64,000 bases of DNA from JACVRN01 sp963715565 (GCA_963715565.1 OY970256.1:2666001-2730000); one strand, 5' to 3'. Positions 1 to 8,367 are shown, counted from the first letter of the stretch. Numbers and translations: made by a program. Notes: generated from the letters alone by a model not told the origin.

Positions 1-137
1 GCATTCTACTCATCGCGACCCTGGCGCGAGCGTGGCGCATGAGACTCATGCCGGACCACGTGGTAGCCACACAGCCTGTCGTCACGCTGCGACCGAAACA
101 CGGGATGCGTATGCGGCTCGAACGGCGAAAGAGCTAA
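1..137 (+). CDS. Cytochrome P450, C-terminal fragment (5' end outside window)
   Basis: The reading frame starting at base 3 is open from the window edge to TAA at 135-137. Its 44 residues begin ILLIATLARAWRMRLMPDHV and continue with QPVVTLRPKHGMRMRLERR before the stop. This matches the last helix and final beta strands of bacterial cytochrome P450s, which typically read as an ATIARRWR-type helix, then a P-x-ITLRP strand, then GLRMTLERR. P450s are heme-thiolate monooxygenases. The heme-binding Cys loop would lie upstream, outside the window, so substrate and subfamily cannot be judged. The gene is followed 3 bp later by a strong hairpin. The identification rests on the C-terminal signature alone. 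Confidence 0.78.
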   Translation, partial: ILLIATLARAWRMRLMPDHVVATQPVVTLRPKHGMRMRLERRKS

Positions 138-140
138 GAG

Positions 141-180
141 AAATAGCATCTCTTTCATCATCATGAAAGAGATGCTATTT
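141..180. terminator. Perfect hairpin between convergent genes
   Basis: Two 18-base arms, perfectly complementary, are separated by a 4-base loop (CATC). The right arm ends in GCTATTT and the left begins AAATAGC, so each strand has a short U-run at its 3' side. It starts 3 bp after the P450 stop and faces the minus-strand gene that ends at 239. A bidirectional terminator is the simplest reading, although the U-run is only three bases. Confidence 0.6.
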
Positions 181-238
181 CGGAGGTCGGCTCGGCTGTT
201 GCGGGGTCGGCTCGAATTCGGCCCGCGCCTCTCTTCAG

Positions 239-730
239 CTATTCATATGCGAACCACCATCCGTGATCGACTATCTTTCCATCTTCGCTGATAAAGAACA
301 TCAGGTCGTGGCCGCCTCTCCAGTAGTAGATTAAATATTCGCGGCCACGCTTCTCCTTCAACTCTCGTCCGGCCTTCTTCAACTCGCGCTTGTAGATGTC
401 CAGAAAATAGCCCATGCGCTTGTCGTCTTGAATCTTATCCGGCTCTCCCAAACATGCCACGATAATTTTCTTTGTAAAGGGCGGGCGTCCAAGCTCTAGG
501 CCGAGCGCGGAGAGGACGCGGTGTAATCTGCCTCCGTGGTCACGCAAATCCTTATCATAAACTCCCTCGGGTAACCGGCGGCGTCTCTCGCGCAGCTCTT
601 TATATTCGTTGACGAGAGCCATGACCTTCGGGTCGAGGCCAGCGCACCCTTCGGCGGAAGCGCTTCCTTGAGCAAACGAGGCGCTTGCGAACAACAAGAT
701 GGCAGTTGATGCTATGAACAGATACTTCAT
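239..730 (-). CDS. Small secreted hypothetical protein
   Basis: A 163-residue protein with a clear signal peptide: MKYLF, a hydrophobic run to about residue 17, and an AFA/SFAQ-type cleavage site near residue 20. The mature part is charged and contains LGEPD (about residue 94) and ends with a YYWRGGHD...VDHGWWFAYE segment. An LG(E/K)PD turn followed by an aromatic strand recalls lipoproteins of the SmpA/BamE-like fold, but the similarity is too weak for a call. It is transcribed away from the padR operon, with 155 bp between the two starts. No convincing ribosome binding site precedes the ATG. Function unknown. Confidence 0.7.
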   Translation of the reverse strand: MKYLFIASTAILLFASASFAQGSASAEGCAGLDPKVMALVNEYKELRERRRRLPEGVYDKDLRDHGGRLHRVLSALGLELGRPPFTKKIIVACLGEPDKIQDDKRMGYFLDIYKRELKKAGRELKEKRGREYLIYYWRGGHDLMFFISEDGKIVDHGWWFAYE

Positions 731-804
731 GATTGATTTTAAGCTGAGCGGAGACCGGGAAACCAGCGCTTGAATCGAGGCCGACCGTCCTTAAAAATTT
801 CCTG

Positions 805-833
805 TTGACAAGATGGCGATTTGCTCATACTAT
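805..833 (+). promoter_or_regulatory. Sigma-70-type promoter of the padR operon
   Basis: A perfect -35 box TTGACA (805-810), a 17-bp spacer and TACTAT (828-833) as -10 box. Transcription would begin near 840, inside the palindrome at 831-849, which fits autorepression by the downstream PadR protein. Confidence 0.75.
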
Positions 834-849
834 ATCGCCGGTCGATATA
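831..849. promoter_or_regulatory. Probable PadR operator (inverted repeat)
   Basis: TATATCG (831-837), a 5-base spacer CCGGT and CGATATA (843-849) form a perfect 7-bp inverted repeat that overlaps the -10 box and the expected start point. PadR-family dimers bind short AT-rich dyads at their own promoters, so autorepression is the likely role. The operator assignment is inferred from position and symmetry. Confidence 0.65.
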
Positions 850-885
850 TCAGGACGTGATAGTGACGAGAGGAGACGGTCAATT

Positions 886-1257
886 TTGCGGAAGAGTACC
901 GAACCCGACCCGGAATCTTTCTTACCTTTGACTCCGGCTGTGTTTCACATCCTGCTGGCGCTGGCCGACGGCGAACGTCACGGCTACAGCATCATGCAGG
1001 AAGTCGAGACGAGCACCGAGGGCAAAATGCGTCTGGGGCCGGGCACTCTCTACGGGTCGATTAAGCGCCTGCTGAACGACCGTATGATTGTGGAATCGGA
1101 CGAAAGACCCGACGCCGAGATGGACGACGAGCGGCGTCGTTATTACGGACTGACGGACTTCGGACGCCGCGTAGCCGTGGCCGAGGCCAAACGGTTGGCG
1201 CAACTTGTGCTGGCGGCCCGCGCCAAGCGGCTGATTTCAAAATCCGAGATGGGCTGA
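886..1257 (+). CDS. PadR-family transcriptional regulator
   Basis: A 123-residue winged-helix regulator. The core LTPAVFHILLALADGERHGYSIMQEVE, then GTLYGSIKRLL and RRYYGLTDFGRR, is the classic PadR DNA-binding domain, followed by a short C-terminal helix. I place the start at TTG 886, preceded by AGGAGA at 871-876. The reading frame is open back to TTG 805, but that codon is the -35 box of the promoter, so a longer protein is unlikely. The stop overlaps the start of the next gene (TGATG), showing co-transcription and translational coupling. In Acidobacteriota such PadR proteins commonly control adjacent ADOP-type permeases. Confidence 0.9.
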   Translation: MRKSTEPDPESFLPLTPAVFHILLALADGERHGYSIMQEVETSTEGKMRLGPGTLYGSIKRLLNDRMIVESDERPDAEMDDERRRYYGLTDFGRRVAVAEAKRLAQLVLAARAKRLISKSEMG

Positions 1258-1880
1258 TGAATCATACTTCGGCAAAGAGAAACACGGGCGCTCCCATCTT
1301 CTTTTACAGGCTCCTGCTGCTGGCATACCCGTTGGAGTTCCGGCGCGAGTTTGGCCGGGAGATGTTGCAGGTCTTTCAAGATTGTTGCCGCCGGGGTGAG
1401 CGCACGCGCGGGCGACGCGGAATTATACGAGTCTGTACGAGCGTGATTTTCGACACGCTCCAAACCGCACCGCGAGAGCGGCTGCAAAATTTCAGGAAGG
1501 GATTCAACCTTATGAAGGCTCTACGCACGTTTGCGGTGGCGATTATCGTCTACATCGCGGCAATTATGATTTTCGGTAAAGTGCTGGTATACGCCAGACC
1601 GTACCTGCCTTACACGATCGGAGCGATGATCGACTCGCTGGTGAGCATCGGCATCGCGTTCAATTTCGTAGTGCTCTTATTAGTGACGACGAAATTATTG
1701 AGCCCTGCGGGCGCGGTGCGCGCGGCCTGTATTGCTGTGGTCGTCCTGCTGGCGATTGTGCTCGCTCTGCTTCCGGAGCGGCCCAATAGCATTGCCTTAA
1801 TCACCATGGTCCTGAGCCTGCTCTTCTGGTTCGGAGCGCACAGGATGTGGGCGCACAGGCGAGCAGCCACCGCGTCCTGA
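1257..1880 (+). CDS. Membrane protein with ADOP-permease-like N-terminus, PadR-linked
   Basis: A 207-residue protein. Residues about 15-75 (FYRLLLLAYPLEFRREFGRE, then a TLQTAPRERLQN segment) resemble the cytoplasmic leader found at the N-terminus of acidobacterial duplicated orphan permeases (ADOP/MacB type). The large FtsX-like part is absent. Instead there are about four hydrophobic helices (residues roughly 87-110, 122-143, 148-168, 175-193). It is translationally coupled to padR by a 1-bp overlap. It may be a shortened relative or a sensor-like partner of the regulator. The exact function is unknown; the ADOP-like leader is pattern recognition without an alignment. Confidence 0.7.
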   Translation: MNHTSAKRNTGAPIFFYRLLLLAYPLEFRREFGREMLQVFQDCCRRGERTRGRRGIIRVCTSVIFDTLQTAPRERLQNFRKGFNLMKALRTFAVAIIVYIAAIMIFGKVLVYARPYLPYTIGAMIDSLVSIGIAFNFVVLLLVTTKLLSPAGAVRAACIAVVVLLAIVLALLPERPNSIALITMVLSLLFWFGAHRMWAHRRAATAS

Positions 1881-1909
1881 TTGACCACGCCGGACGTGCG
1901 GAAACTTTA

Positions 1910-2710
1910 TCAAGCTTGTGCGCGCATCAGTTTTAAATCTTCAGCCTGTTTGTTCAGGCTGCGGTCGGCGGCGAAGCGCGGGTCATGATTCCACTTGTGC
2001 AGGAGGTAACGTCGCCCCCTGATTTCCGCGTCCAGATTCTCGCGCGCCTCGCCACAGATGCCGTCAGCGCCCGTGCCGAACACCTGCCTGTATTCAACCA
2101 TGATACGCGGAATCCACTTCACCCCGTCCGGGTATCGCAGAAAGATGCGCAGAAAAAAATCCCAGTCCTCGCCCCAGAAACATTCTTCATCCCACCCGCC
2201 GACCTCTTCAAAAATTTCGCGGCGATGAACCATGCAGCTCGTATCCGCGCCGTTTAATCGCCAGACTTCTTCCGACGAATATTGCTTGCGCGGCTCTGCG
2301 CTCTCTGAAATCAAAAACCACTGCCCGTCCGCAGTCCTCTCCCAACACACATCATTCTGCCCGCAATACCACAAGACACAATCGTCGTCGTGCTCAATCG
2401 CTTCACGCATCGTTTCCAAAAAGCCCGTATGCCAGGCGTTGTCCGAATCAAGATAGGCTATAAAGGGCGCGTGAGAGTTTTCCACCCCGCGATTTCTGGC
2501 GGCGGGCGCGCCCTGATGTGGGATGTTGACGACGCGGATTCTGGCGTCTCGGAATTCTTCCAGCATACGCAGCGTGCAATCCGTAGAGCCGTCGTTGACC
2601 ACCACTATTTCCCAGCGCGGCTCTGTTTGAGCTGTGACGCTTGCGATGGCTTTCCACAACACGTAGGCGCGATTGTAGGTCGGGATGACGACCGAGAATA
2701 AAGGTTCCAT
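1910..2710 (-). CDS. Family 2 glycosyltransferase
   Basis: A 266-residue GT-A fold enzyme. It opens FSVVIPTYNRAYVLWKAIAS and has the nucleotide-binding VVNDGSTDCT, GAPAARNRG and the metal-binding DSD in FIAYLDSDNAW (about residues 88-98), then WGEDWDFFLRI, the usual acceptor/catalytic-base region. GT2 enzymes transfer a sugar from a nucleotide donor to a glycan, lipid or protein; the acceptor is not predictable here. AGAGGA lies 7 bp before the ATG. It lies 12 bp after a DUF2834-like membrane protein on the same strand, so the two are probably co-transcribed. Confidence 0.9.
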   Translation of the reverse strand: MEPLFSVVIPTYNRAYVLWKAIASVTAQTEPRWEIVVVNDGSTDCTLRMLEEFRDARIRVVNIPHQGAPAARNRGVENSHAPFIAYLDSDNAWHTGFLETMREAIEHDDDCVLWYCGQNDVCWERTADGQWFLISESAEPRKQYSSEEVWRLNGADTSCMVHRREIFEEVGGWDEECFWGEDWDFFLRIFLRYPDGVKWIPRIMVEYRQVFGTGADGICGEARENLDAEIRGRRYLLHKWNHDPRFAADRSLNKQAEDLKLMRAQA

Positions 2711-2722
2711 GAGCTATCCTCT

Positions 2723-3046
2723 TCAGGCGTGGCCTTGAGCGTTGAGCTTGCGCTCGCGAAAGAACAGAAACAGCGGCAGGCCCAGAGAGACGCCGACCAA
2801 CAGATTGCAGACGATATAGAGCCAGAGATTTTTCATCCCGAGCCTTCGCCCTTCGGAGAAAACAAACAGCCACAGCACGACGGACGACACGATGACATCC
2901 ACGCCGAAAAAGGCCGAGACAGGATTCTGGAACATCTGCTGGAAGAACAAACGCATGTCCAAACCATGCGCGGCTAGAAATGGGAAAAGCTGCGAGAGCG
3001 GGAGAACGGTTCCCAGAATTGCTGCGACAAGATAAAGCCATTGCAT
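2723..3046 (-). CDS. DUF2834-like small membrane protein
   Basis: A 107-residue protein with three hydrophobic helices (about residues 5-25, 45-67 and 74-98). The pattern, an N-terminal helix with LFPFLAAHG, a central FFGVDVIVSSVVLWLFVFSEG and a terminal NLLVGVSLGLPLFLFFRE, is that of DUF2834 proteins, whose function is unknown. It is upstream of, and close to, the glycosyltransferase gene on the same strand. Family assignment is by motif memory. Confidence 0.7.
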   Translation of the reverse strand: MQWLYLVAAILGTVLPLSQLFPFLAAHGLDMRLFFQQMFQNPVSAFFGVDVIVSSVVLWLFVFSEGRRLGMKNLWLYIVCNLLVGVSLGLPLFLFFRERKLNAQGHA

Positions 3047-3133
3047 AAACAGCTCTCCGTTTTGGAACTTCGGTAAAAGCTTCGGCTCGTGCCGCCCGTG
3101 TGGCGAACAGCCCGTCCAATAGCCACGCTTACA

Positions 3134-3709
3134 TCATTTGATGGGAGCGGCAGAATCTCCCATCAGCAAACACTGCGGAACTTCCACGAAGCCATATTGA
3201 TTTGAAGCGGCATCCAGATCAAAGACCCATATCATGTCGAAGCGGCCCTCGGGCCACGCCTGCGGAGCGGTCGTCCTGTCGCCGAGAATATGGTTGGCAA
3301 TCGACGGGATATACTCATGCTGCCAGCTAATCAGCACCACGCCCCCGCGCGAGAGGGCCTCCGACAACATTTCTTCTATTTCATCCCTGGGATATTTAGT
3401 ATTAATGTTGATGCCTAATTTCTCGGCCAGAGGCGTAATTGTTTCCAGCGGGCGTCGGCTTCCACGACGCTCGATGGTTTTGGACGCATATATAAACTGC
3501 GGGCGCGCGAGCGACGTAGCTTGCAGCGAGCCCTGCGTCGGAGCAAACAAACAGGCGAGGGCTCCTGCTCTTTGCCACCCTCGAACCGTCAGGCATTCTT
3601 TGTCGCGCTTGCCCTCAAGGGTCGTCCCGTGCGGCGGCCCATCCTTTGCCGGTTTTTCCGCGTGACGTATGACCATGACCTTCGAGGCTCTACCAGAGAC
3701 TCCGCTCAT
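3134..3709 (-). CDS. Histidine phosphatase superfamily protein
   Basis: A 191-residue protein. The phosphohistidine loop reads VMVIRHAEKP (residues 11-20, Arg-His near 15-16), followed by LTVRGWQRAGALACLF. The second catalytic His is in LISWQHEYIPSIANHIL (about residue 130). The RHAEKP variant is typical of SixA-like or uncharacterised phosphatases rather than phosphoglycerate mutase. There is no signal peptide, so it is probably cytoplasmic. GGGAGG sits 4 bp before the ATG. Substrate unknown. Confidence 0.8.
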   Translation of the reverse strand: MSGVSGRASKVMVIRHAEKPAKDGPPHGTTLEGKRDKECLTVRGWQRAGALACLFAPTQGSLQATSLARPQFIYASKTIERRGSRRPLETITPLAEKLGININTKYPRDEIEEMLSEALSRGGVVLISWQHEYIPSIANHILGDRTTAPQAWPEGRFDMIWVFDLDAASNQYGFVEVPQCLLMGDSAAPIK

Positions 3710-3744
3710 CCGACCTCCCTGATCTTGCTTTCGATTCGCTAGAA

Positions 3745-3840
3745 ATTCACCGCAGAGACGCAGAGAGCGCAGAGATGGCGCAGAGAAAATCGTTCAATCC
3801 TCTGCGTTAACTCCGCGTCCTACGCGTCTCGGCGGTGAAT
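3745..3840. repeat. Intergenic inverted repeat with CGCAGAGACGCAGAG motif
   Basis: The outer arms (3745-3761 and 3824-3840) are complementary at 16 of 17 positions and start with ATTCACCGC. The interior has repeated GCAGAGA words on the left and CTCTGCG on the right. A partial relative (CTCTGCGTCTTCGGCGGTGA) occurs at 11636-11655. It fills most of the 171-bp gap between the phosphatase and methyltransferase genes. Confidence 0.75.
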
Positions 3841-3880
3841 GACAAACATCCCTACATTCAACCTCTAACCGCTCTCTGGA

Positions 3881-4897
3881 TTACTTAATTCCGACGACCA
3901 TCGAATCCGGCCCCACCAGATGCTCCACGCGAGCGTCTCGGAATCCGGCTTCCATCATCCACTGGCGGCAATCCGCGCCCGTGTAATCAAATCCGCCGCG
4001 CGTCTCTATCAACATGTTAAGGCTCATCAACAAACCGAACGCGTTCTCTCTACGGTCGTCGTCGATGAGCGCTTCAAAGACGATGAAAGCACCGCCCTCG
4101 GGGAGCGCGTCGTAAGCTTTTTTAACCAGCATCCGTTTCGTTTCCAAATCCCAGTCGTGCAGGATGTGTCCCATCACCAGCACATCTGCTTCGGGCAAAG
4201 GGTCACGGAAAAAATCACCTTCTATAAATCGCAGGCGGTCGCTCAACTGATGCTCGTTGACATAGCTCTCAAAGACGGGACGTATGCCCGGCAAATCAAA
4301 GCCTGCTCCCGTGAGATGTTTGTGAGCCGAGGCCACCTGAACCGGCAACCCGCCCTGCGCCGCGCCGATGTCTACAAACGTTTTGTATTCGGGCCACGGA
4401 AATTTGCGCGCAATCGCCGTCGCCACGCCAAGGCTGAGGCCCGTCATCGCTTTTAAGAAATTTTCCAGGCGGCGCGGGTCGGCGTAGAGAGTCTCAAAAA
4501 GGTCGCCCCCGGTTTTGGCTTCATTCTGCGGCTCGCCCGTCTGCAAAGCTTCCGTCAGAGAACCCCAGAACGGGTAGAGCCGCGCGTTTGCCATCTCAAG
4601 CATCCCGCCGATGTAAGTCGGCTTCTCGCGATCAAGAAAAGCATCCGTTTCATGATTGTTGCTGTAGAGCCCCTCCGCGCTGCGCTCTAACATGCCTAGC
4701 GCCACGAGAGCATCCAGAAAATCACGCGCGCTGCGCGGGTGAAGATTAAGACGCCCGGAAATCGCTTCCGCATCGAGCGCGCCTTTCGCCAGCTCTGTAA
4801 AGAGTCCAAGCTCTATCGCGCTGAGAAGCGTCTTGGAACCCCAGAAGCCAAGACCCAACTGCATAATCTTATCGGGTGCAGGGGCATGAGCAGTCAT
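3881..4897 (-). CDS. SAM-dependent O-methyltransferase (Methyltransf_2 type)
   Basis: A 338-residue enzyme with the two-domain layout of the plant/bacterial O-methyltransferase family. An N-terminal winged-helix dimerisation domain (about residues 10-95, with LGLFTELAKG and RSARDFLDALVALGML) precedes a Rossmann domain with FVDIGAAQGGLP (motif I, about residue 176), GDFFRDPLPEADV and the diagnostic LHDWDLE. It transfers a methyl group from SAM to a small-molecule hydroxyl; substrate unknown. I chose ATG 4897 because GGGAGG lies 8 bp upstream. The frame continues 12 codons further up without a better site. It stands alone between two repeat-filled spacers. Confidence 0.88.
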   Translation of the reverse strand: MTAHAPAPDKIMQLGLGFWGSKTLLSAIELGLFTELAKGALDAEAISGRLNLHPRSARDFLDALVALGMLERSAEGLYSNNHETDAFLDREKPTYIGGMLEMANARLYPFWGSLTEALQTGEPQNEAKTGGDLFETLYADPRRLENFLKAMTGLSLGVATAIARKFPWPEYKTFVDIGAAQGGLPVQVASAHKHLTGAGFDLPGIRPVFESYVNEHQLSDRLRFIEGDFFRDPLPEADVLVMGHILHDWDLETKRMLVKKAYDALPEGGAFIVFEALIDDDRRENAFGLLMSLNMLIETRGGFDYTGADCRQWMMEAGFRDARVEHLVGPDSMVVGIK

Positions 4898-4989
4898 CGA
4901 AAAAACCTCCCGGTCAAAAAGTGTAAAGCGCATACTATGCCGTCAAATGACTAACGGTGTAAAGAGAGGCCATCGCAGACGCGTCTCTT

Positions 4990-5298
4990 CGCTCCGTGAG
5001 GAGCGAGATGTTTATAGCCATGATGCGTTGTGAGTTCGGCGTCAGAGGTCGTGAGACTCTTTAGCCCCTGAAAGGGGCGAGATATCAGTAGCCCACGGCG
5101 TCAGCCGTGGGAACAGGCCGCCATTAAATGACTGAGCCCCGGAGGGGCGACATCAATCTATGTCGCCCCTCCGGGGCTTAAAACAGTGGTGACAACGTTG
5201 TCCCAGCACTGACGTGCTGGGCTACTGTTATATCGCCCCTTTCAGGGGCTTTTTGGTTGGATGCTCTATCTATAAACATCCGAGCCCCTATGGGGCTC
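4990..5298. repeat. Nested GC-rich palindrome cluster
   Basis: Five palindromic units lie in the 467-bp spacer between the methyltransferase and the hybrid kinase. The outer pair is GCTCCGTGAGGAGC followed by GAGATGTTTATAG (4991-5017) and its inverted counterpart TATAAACATCCGAGCCCC (5270-5287, running to 5298). The middle pair is AGCCCCTGAAAGGGGCGA (5063-5080) and its exact reverse complement (5233-5250), each joined to a CCCA...TGGG hairpin. The core is a perfect 19-bp inverted repeat, AGCCCCGGAGGGGCGACAT (5135-5153) with 5160-5178. No coding signal is seen in the spacer. Confidence 0.9.
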
Positions 5299-5364
5299 TC
5301 GAATATGCTAGTGCATCACCGTTGATTCGAGTTGATGTTATCTGAAGACTTACTGCTAAAACTT

Positions 5365-8300
5365 TTACTCCGGCATTCGCACAGTTCTTCCGACGAGCCC
5401 GGTAATCGCTTCGAGCAGTGTCGCCGCGTCCACGGGCTTCGCGACGTGTAGCTGAAAGCCTGCGCGCAGGGCCAGCGCACGATCCGTGTCACCCGCATAG
5501 GCCGTCAGCGCGATGGCGGGCACAAGCCCGCTACGCTCCGGCCCCAGGGCGCGCACACGTCTCATCAGCGAGTAGCCATCCTCGCCGGGCATGCCGACGT
5601 CACTCACTAAAACATCTGGCCGAACCTCTTCAAGCACGCGGAGCGCATCGCGTGCCGAAGTGGCCGCCGAGACTTCCGCGCCGTGTCTTCTGAGCAGCAC
5701 GGCAAGGAGCGCGAGCGCGTCTTCGTCGTCGTCAACAACCAGCACGCGCAGGCCCACGAGCGCAGGCGGCACGTCGCGGCCCTTGCCCTGCCGCTCTGTC
5801 CGCGTGACCAATTTTTCAGCGCGTGGGAGAGCAGCCGCAGGCTGTGCTTGAGCAGGCTCTACGGCAAGCGGAAGGTCTACCGTGAAGGTCGCTCCCTGAT
5901 CCTGACCGGCGCTGTAGGCGTGCACTGCGCCGCCGTGCGCTTCGACCAGATATTTGACGATGGAGAGTCCGAGCCCGAGCCCTCCGTGCTGGCGGGTCGT
6001 AGAGCCGTCGGCCTGACGGAAACGGTCGAAGACAAAGGGTAGAAAGTCGGGGCTGATGCCCTTGCCCGTGTCGCTCATGGTGACGCGTACGTGCGTGAGC
6101 AGGCGTTCGACTTCGACCTTCACGCGCCCGCCCGCAGGCGTAAACTTAATCGCGTTCGAGAGCAGGTTCCAGATAACTTGCTGTAAGCGATGCGGGTCGC
6201 CGTGGATTTCGTCTGCGCGCGGGTCGAGCGAGCAGCTCAGCTCTATGCCTTTGGCTGCCGCCGCAGGCCGCACGGAATCAATAGCCTCCTGCACGACCGG
6301 CATCAAGCTCATAGGCTCAACCTCTACCTTGAGCTTGCCCGTCACCACGCGCGAGGCATCCAGAATGTCTTCGACGATGCGCTTCTGCTGCTCCGCGTTG
6401 CGGCGTATGACGCTGACGGCCTGTTTGATGGTTGAAGTATCGAGCGACTCACTGTCGAGCATGTGCGCCCAACCGATGATGGCCGTGAGCGGCGTGCGCA
6501 ATTCGTGCGAGAGCGTGGCGAGGAATTCATCCTTGAGACGATTGGCGGCTTCGGCTTCGAGCCGCGCCTTCTTCGTCTGCTCGTAGAGCTGCGCGTTGGC
6601 GAAAGCTAAATCGGCGGCAGAGGCCAGAGCCTGCATCAGTCGTACTTCATCATCGCTCGCGCGCCGGTTCGTGGCCCAGTACGCGCCGATGGCCCCGACA
6701 GGATTGAGGGCGCGCACGGGAACCATCAGCAGGCTTTTGACGAACGTCGGGCGATAAGCTTCGACGGGAACACGCGGGTCCATGTAAACGTCTTCGATGA
6801 CGGCGGGCTGTCGCTCGACGATTGACCACCCGGAGACGCACGCCGAAACGGGGAAACGCTGTCCCTTCCAGAGAGGCGCAATCGCATCAACGTCCGCGTA
6901 ATGAACCTCGTCGCCCTCGCGGACGATAAAGGCCGCGCCGTCCGAGCCTACAAGGTCGCGCACCGCGCGGCAGATGGTCGCCGTCACTTCACTCAATTCG
7001 AGCGAGCGCGCGAGGTCTTGATAGAGCGTCGCCAGCTTGACGCTTTCGCGTAATCTTTTCTCGGCTTCGTCGCGCGCCACACGCTCGCTCTCTAACAGTT
7101 CCTCACGCTCGCGCTCGGCACGCTTGCGCTCGGTTATCTCTTCGACGACGACGTTGATGCCTATGACTTCGCCCTGCTCGTCTTTGAGCGGATACCAGTT
7201 TTCCAGCCAGATGTGTTCCACACCGGGCTCGGCCTTGGTCTCGCCCACCAGCTCGAAGTCGAGCACGGGCTCGCCCGTCAACATGATGCGCCGGATGACG
7301 GGCTCGATGTCGTCCGCCAGATTGGGCACGACCTCGCGCACTGTGCGGCCTATGTGGTCCGCGACGCTGAGGCCGTTAATCTCCGCGAGCCGCTCGTTGA
7401 TGCGGACGTAGCGCAGCTCGCGGTCAAAGACGCAGAGCCCGACGGGCGCGGCGTTGTAAGTAGCTTCCAACTCTGCAAGCCGACGATGCGCCGTCTCCTC
7501 GCTCGCCCGCAGCTCTTGCTCTATGCGCTTGCGCTCGGTGACGTCGCGGGCGATGCCTTCTATCGCGGGGCTGTCGCCGTCGCGCATGGAGATGCGCGTG
7601 CTCACTTCAAGCGTGCGCCGACGGCCATCGCGGGTAATGATGTCTATCTCGTAAACGGTGGGAGCGGGTTCGTGCAGCTTTCGCTCCATCATCTTTTTGG
7701 CGCGTTCGAGATGGTCCGGCGCAACCACCTGCGCGATGTTCAGCCCGCCGAGCATCTGCTCTTTGGTATAGCCCGTAATCTCCTCGCCCGCGCGGTTGAT
7801 GGTCAGATAGTTTCCTTTGAGGTCGTGCGAGTAGATGATGTCGTTGGCGTTCTCAAGCAGACTGCGATAGCGCGCTTCACTCTCGCGCAATTCTTGCAGG
7901 ATGTCGTCCTTGGCGCGGCCTGCGGCTTCGGCTTCAGCCTGTGCCGCCTCGGCGCGGACGCGCTCCAATCTTTCTCGCTCGGCGCGCTTGCGCTCCGTCA
8001 TGTCGTGCGAGATACCAAAGACGCCGACCACCATCCCGCACGCGTCTTCGACCACGCCTTTCGTCACGCGGTAAGACTGTAGCCCTTCGGGTCCGGGCGC
8101 GACGCCCTCGAAGACGAGCGTCCGTTTGGTCTTGAGCACTTCCTGATCGTCCGAGACGAACTGGCGCGCAATCTCCGCCGGGTAGAGGTCTTCGTCGCGG
8201 AGGCCAAGAATTTCTTCCTTGCTCTTGCCTAGAAACTCGGCGAGGGCCGCGTTGACCAGGATGTAACGGCCATCAAGGTCTTTAGCAAAGATGTCGTCCG

Positions 8301-8367
8301 ATGTGTTCTCGACAATCGCCTGTAGCAGACTGTCATCTCCGGCCCCGGAGTCTTTTGTGTGGTGCAT
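5365..8367 (-). CDS. Hybrid sensor histidine kinase, PAS-PAS-PAS-GAF-HisKA-HATPase-REC
   Basis: A 1000-residue cytosolic kinase with no membrane segment. Three PAS domains (about residues 15-130, 165-285, 300-415) are linked by coiled coils, then a GAF domain (about 445-595). The HisKA box FLATLSHELRTPL has its phosphoacceptor His near 621. The ATPase has WNLLSNAIKF (N box), DTGKGIS (G1) and GLGLGLSIV (G2, about 797). The receiver (about 874-990) has VVDDDED, phosphoacceptor Asp in VSDVGMPG (about 923) and Lys in VAKPVD. It probably senses redox, light or a ligand through PAS/GAF and passes phosphate to a partner not encoded here. It is monocistronic, with a weak ribosome binding site. Confidence 0.95.
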   Translation of the reverse strand: MHHTKDSGAGDDSLLQAIVENTSDDIFAKDLDGRYILVNAALAEFLGKSKEEILGLRDEDLYPAEIARQFVSDDQEVLKTKRTLVFEGVAPGPEGLQSYRVTKGVVEDACGMVVGVFGISHDMTERKRAERERLERVRAEAAQAEAEAAGRAKDDILQELRESEARYRSLLENANDIIYSHDLKGNYLTINRAGEEITGYTKEQMLGGLNIAQVVAPDHLERAKKMMERKLHEPAPTVYEIDIITRDGRRRTLEVSTRISMRDGDSPAIEGIARDVTERKRIEQELRASEETAHRRLAELEATYNAAPVGLCVFDRELRYVRINERLAEINGLSVADHIGRTVREVVPNLADDIEPVIRRIMLTGEPVLDFELVGETKAEPGVEHIWLENWYPLKDEQGEVIGINVVVEEITERKRAEREREELLESERVARDEAEKRLRESVKLATLYQDLARSLELSEVTATICRAVRDLVGSDGAAFIVREGDEVHYADVDAIAPLWKGQRFPVSACVSGWSIVERQPAVIEDVYMDPRVPVEAYRPTFVKSLLMVPVRALNPVGAIGAYWATNRRASDDEVRLMQALASAADLAFANAQLYEQTKKARLEAEAANRLKDEFLATLSHELRTPLTAIIGWAHMLDSESLDTSTIKQAVSVIRRNAEQQKRIVEDILDASRVVTGKLKVEVEPMSLMPVVQEAIDSVRPAAAAKGIELSCSLDPRADEIHGDPHRLQQVIWNLLSNAIKFTPAGGRVKVEVERLLTHVRVTMSDTGKGISPDFLPFVFDRFRQADGSTTRQHGGLGLGLSIVKYLVEAHGGAVHAYSAGQDQGATFTVDLPLAVEPAQAQPAAALPRAEKLVTRTERQGKGRDVPPALVGLRVLVVDDDEDALALLAVLLRRHGAEVSAATSARDALRVLEEVRPDVLVSDVGMPGEDGYSLMRRVRALGPERSGLVPAIALTAYAGDTDRALALRAGFQLHVAKPVDAATLLEAITGLVGRTVRMPE

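Noticed and set aside
805..885. N-terminal extension of the PadR protein from TTG 805
   Set aside because: The TTG is the -35 box of a strong promoter and the extension contains the operator. TTG 886 has a ribosome binding site and begins the conserved domain.
2448..3119. Minus-strand frame of 223 codons across the glycosyltransferase and DUF2834 genes
   Set aside because: It overlaps two genes with clear families in other frames and is Arg-rich without any motif.
7213..8082. Plus-strand frame of 289 codons inside the hybrid kinase gene, and similar long antisense frames (for example at 15719, 45710 and 49061)
   Set aside because: They are antisense shadows of well-supported genes in GC-rich DNA, with no recognisable domains.
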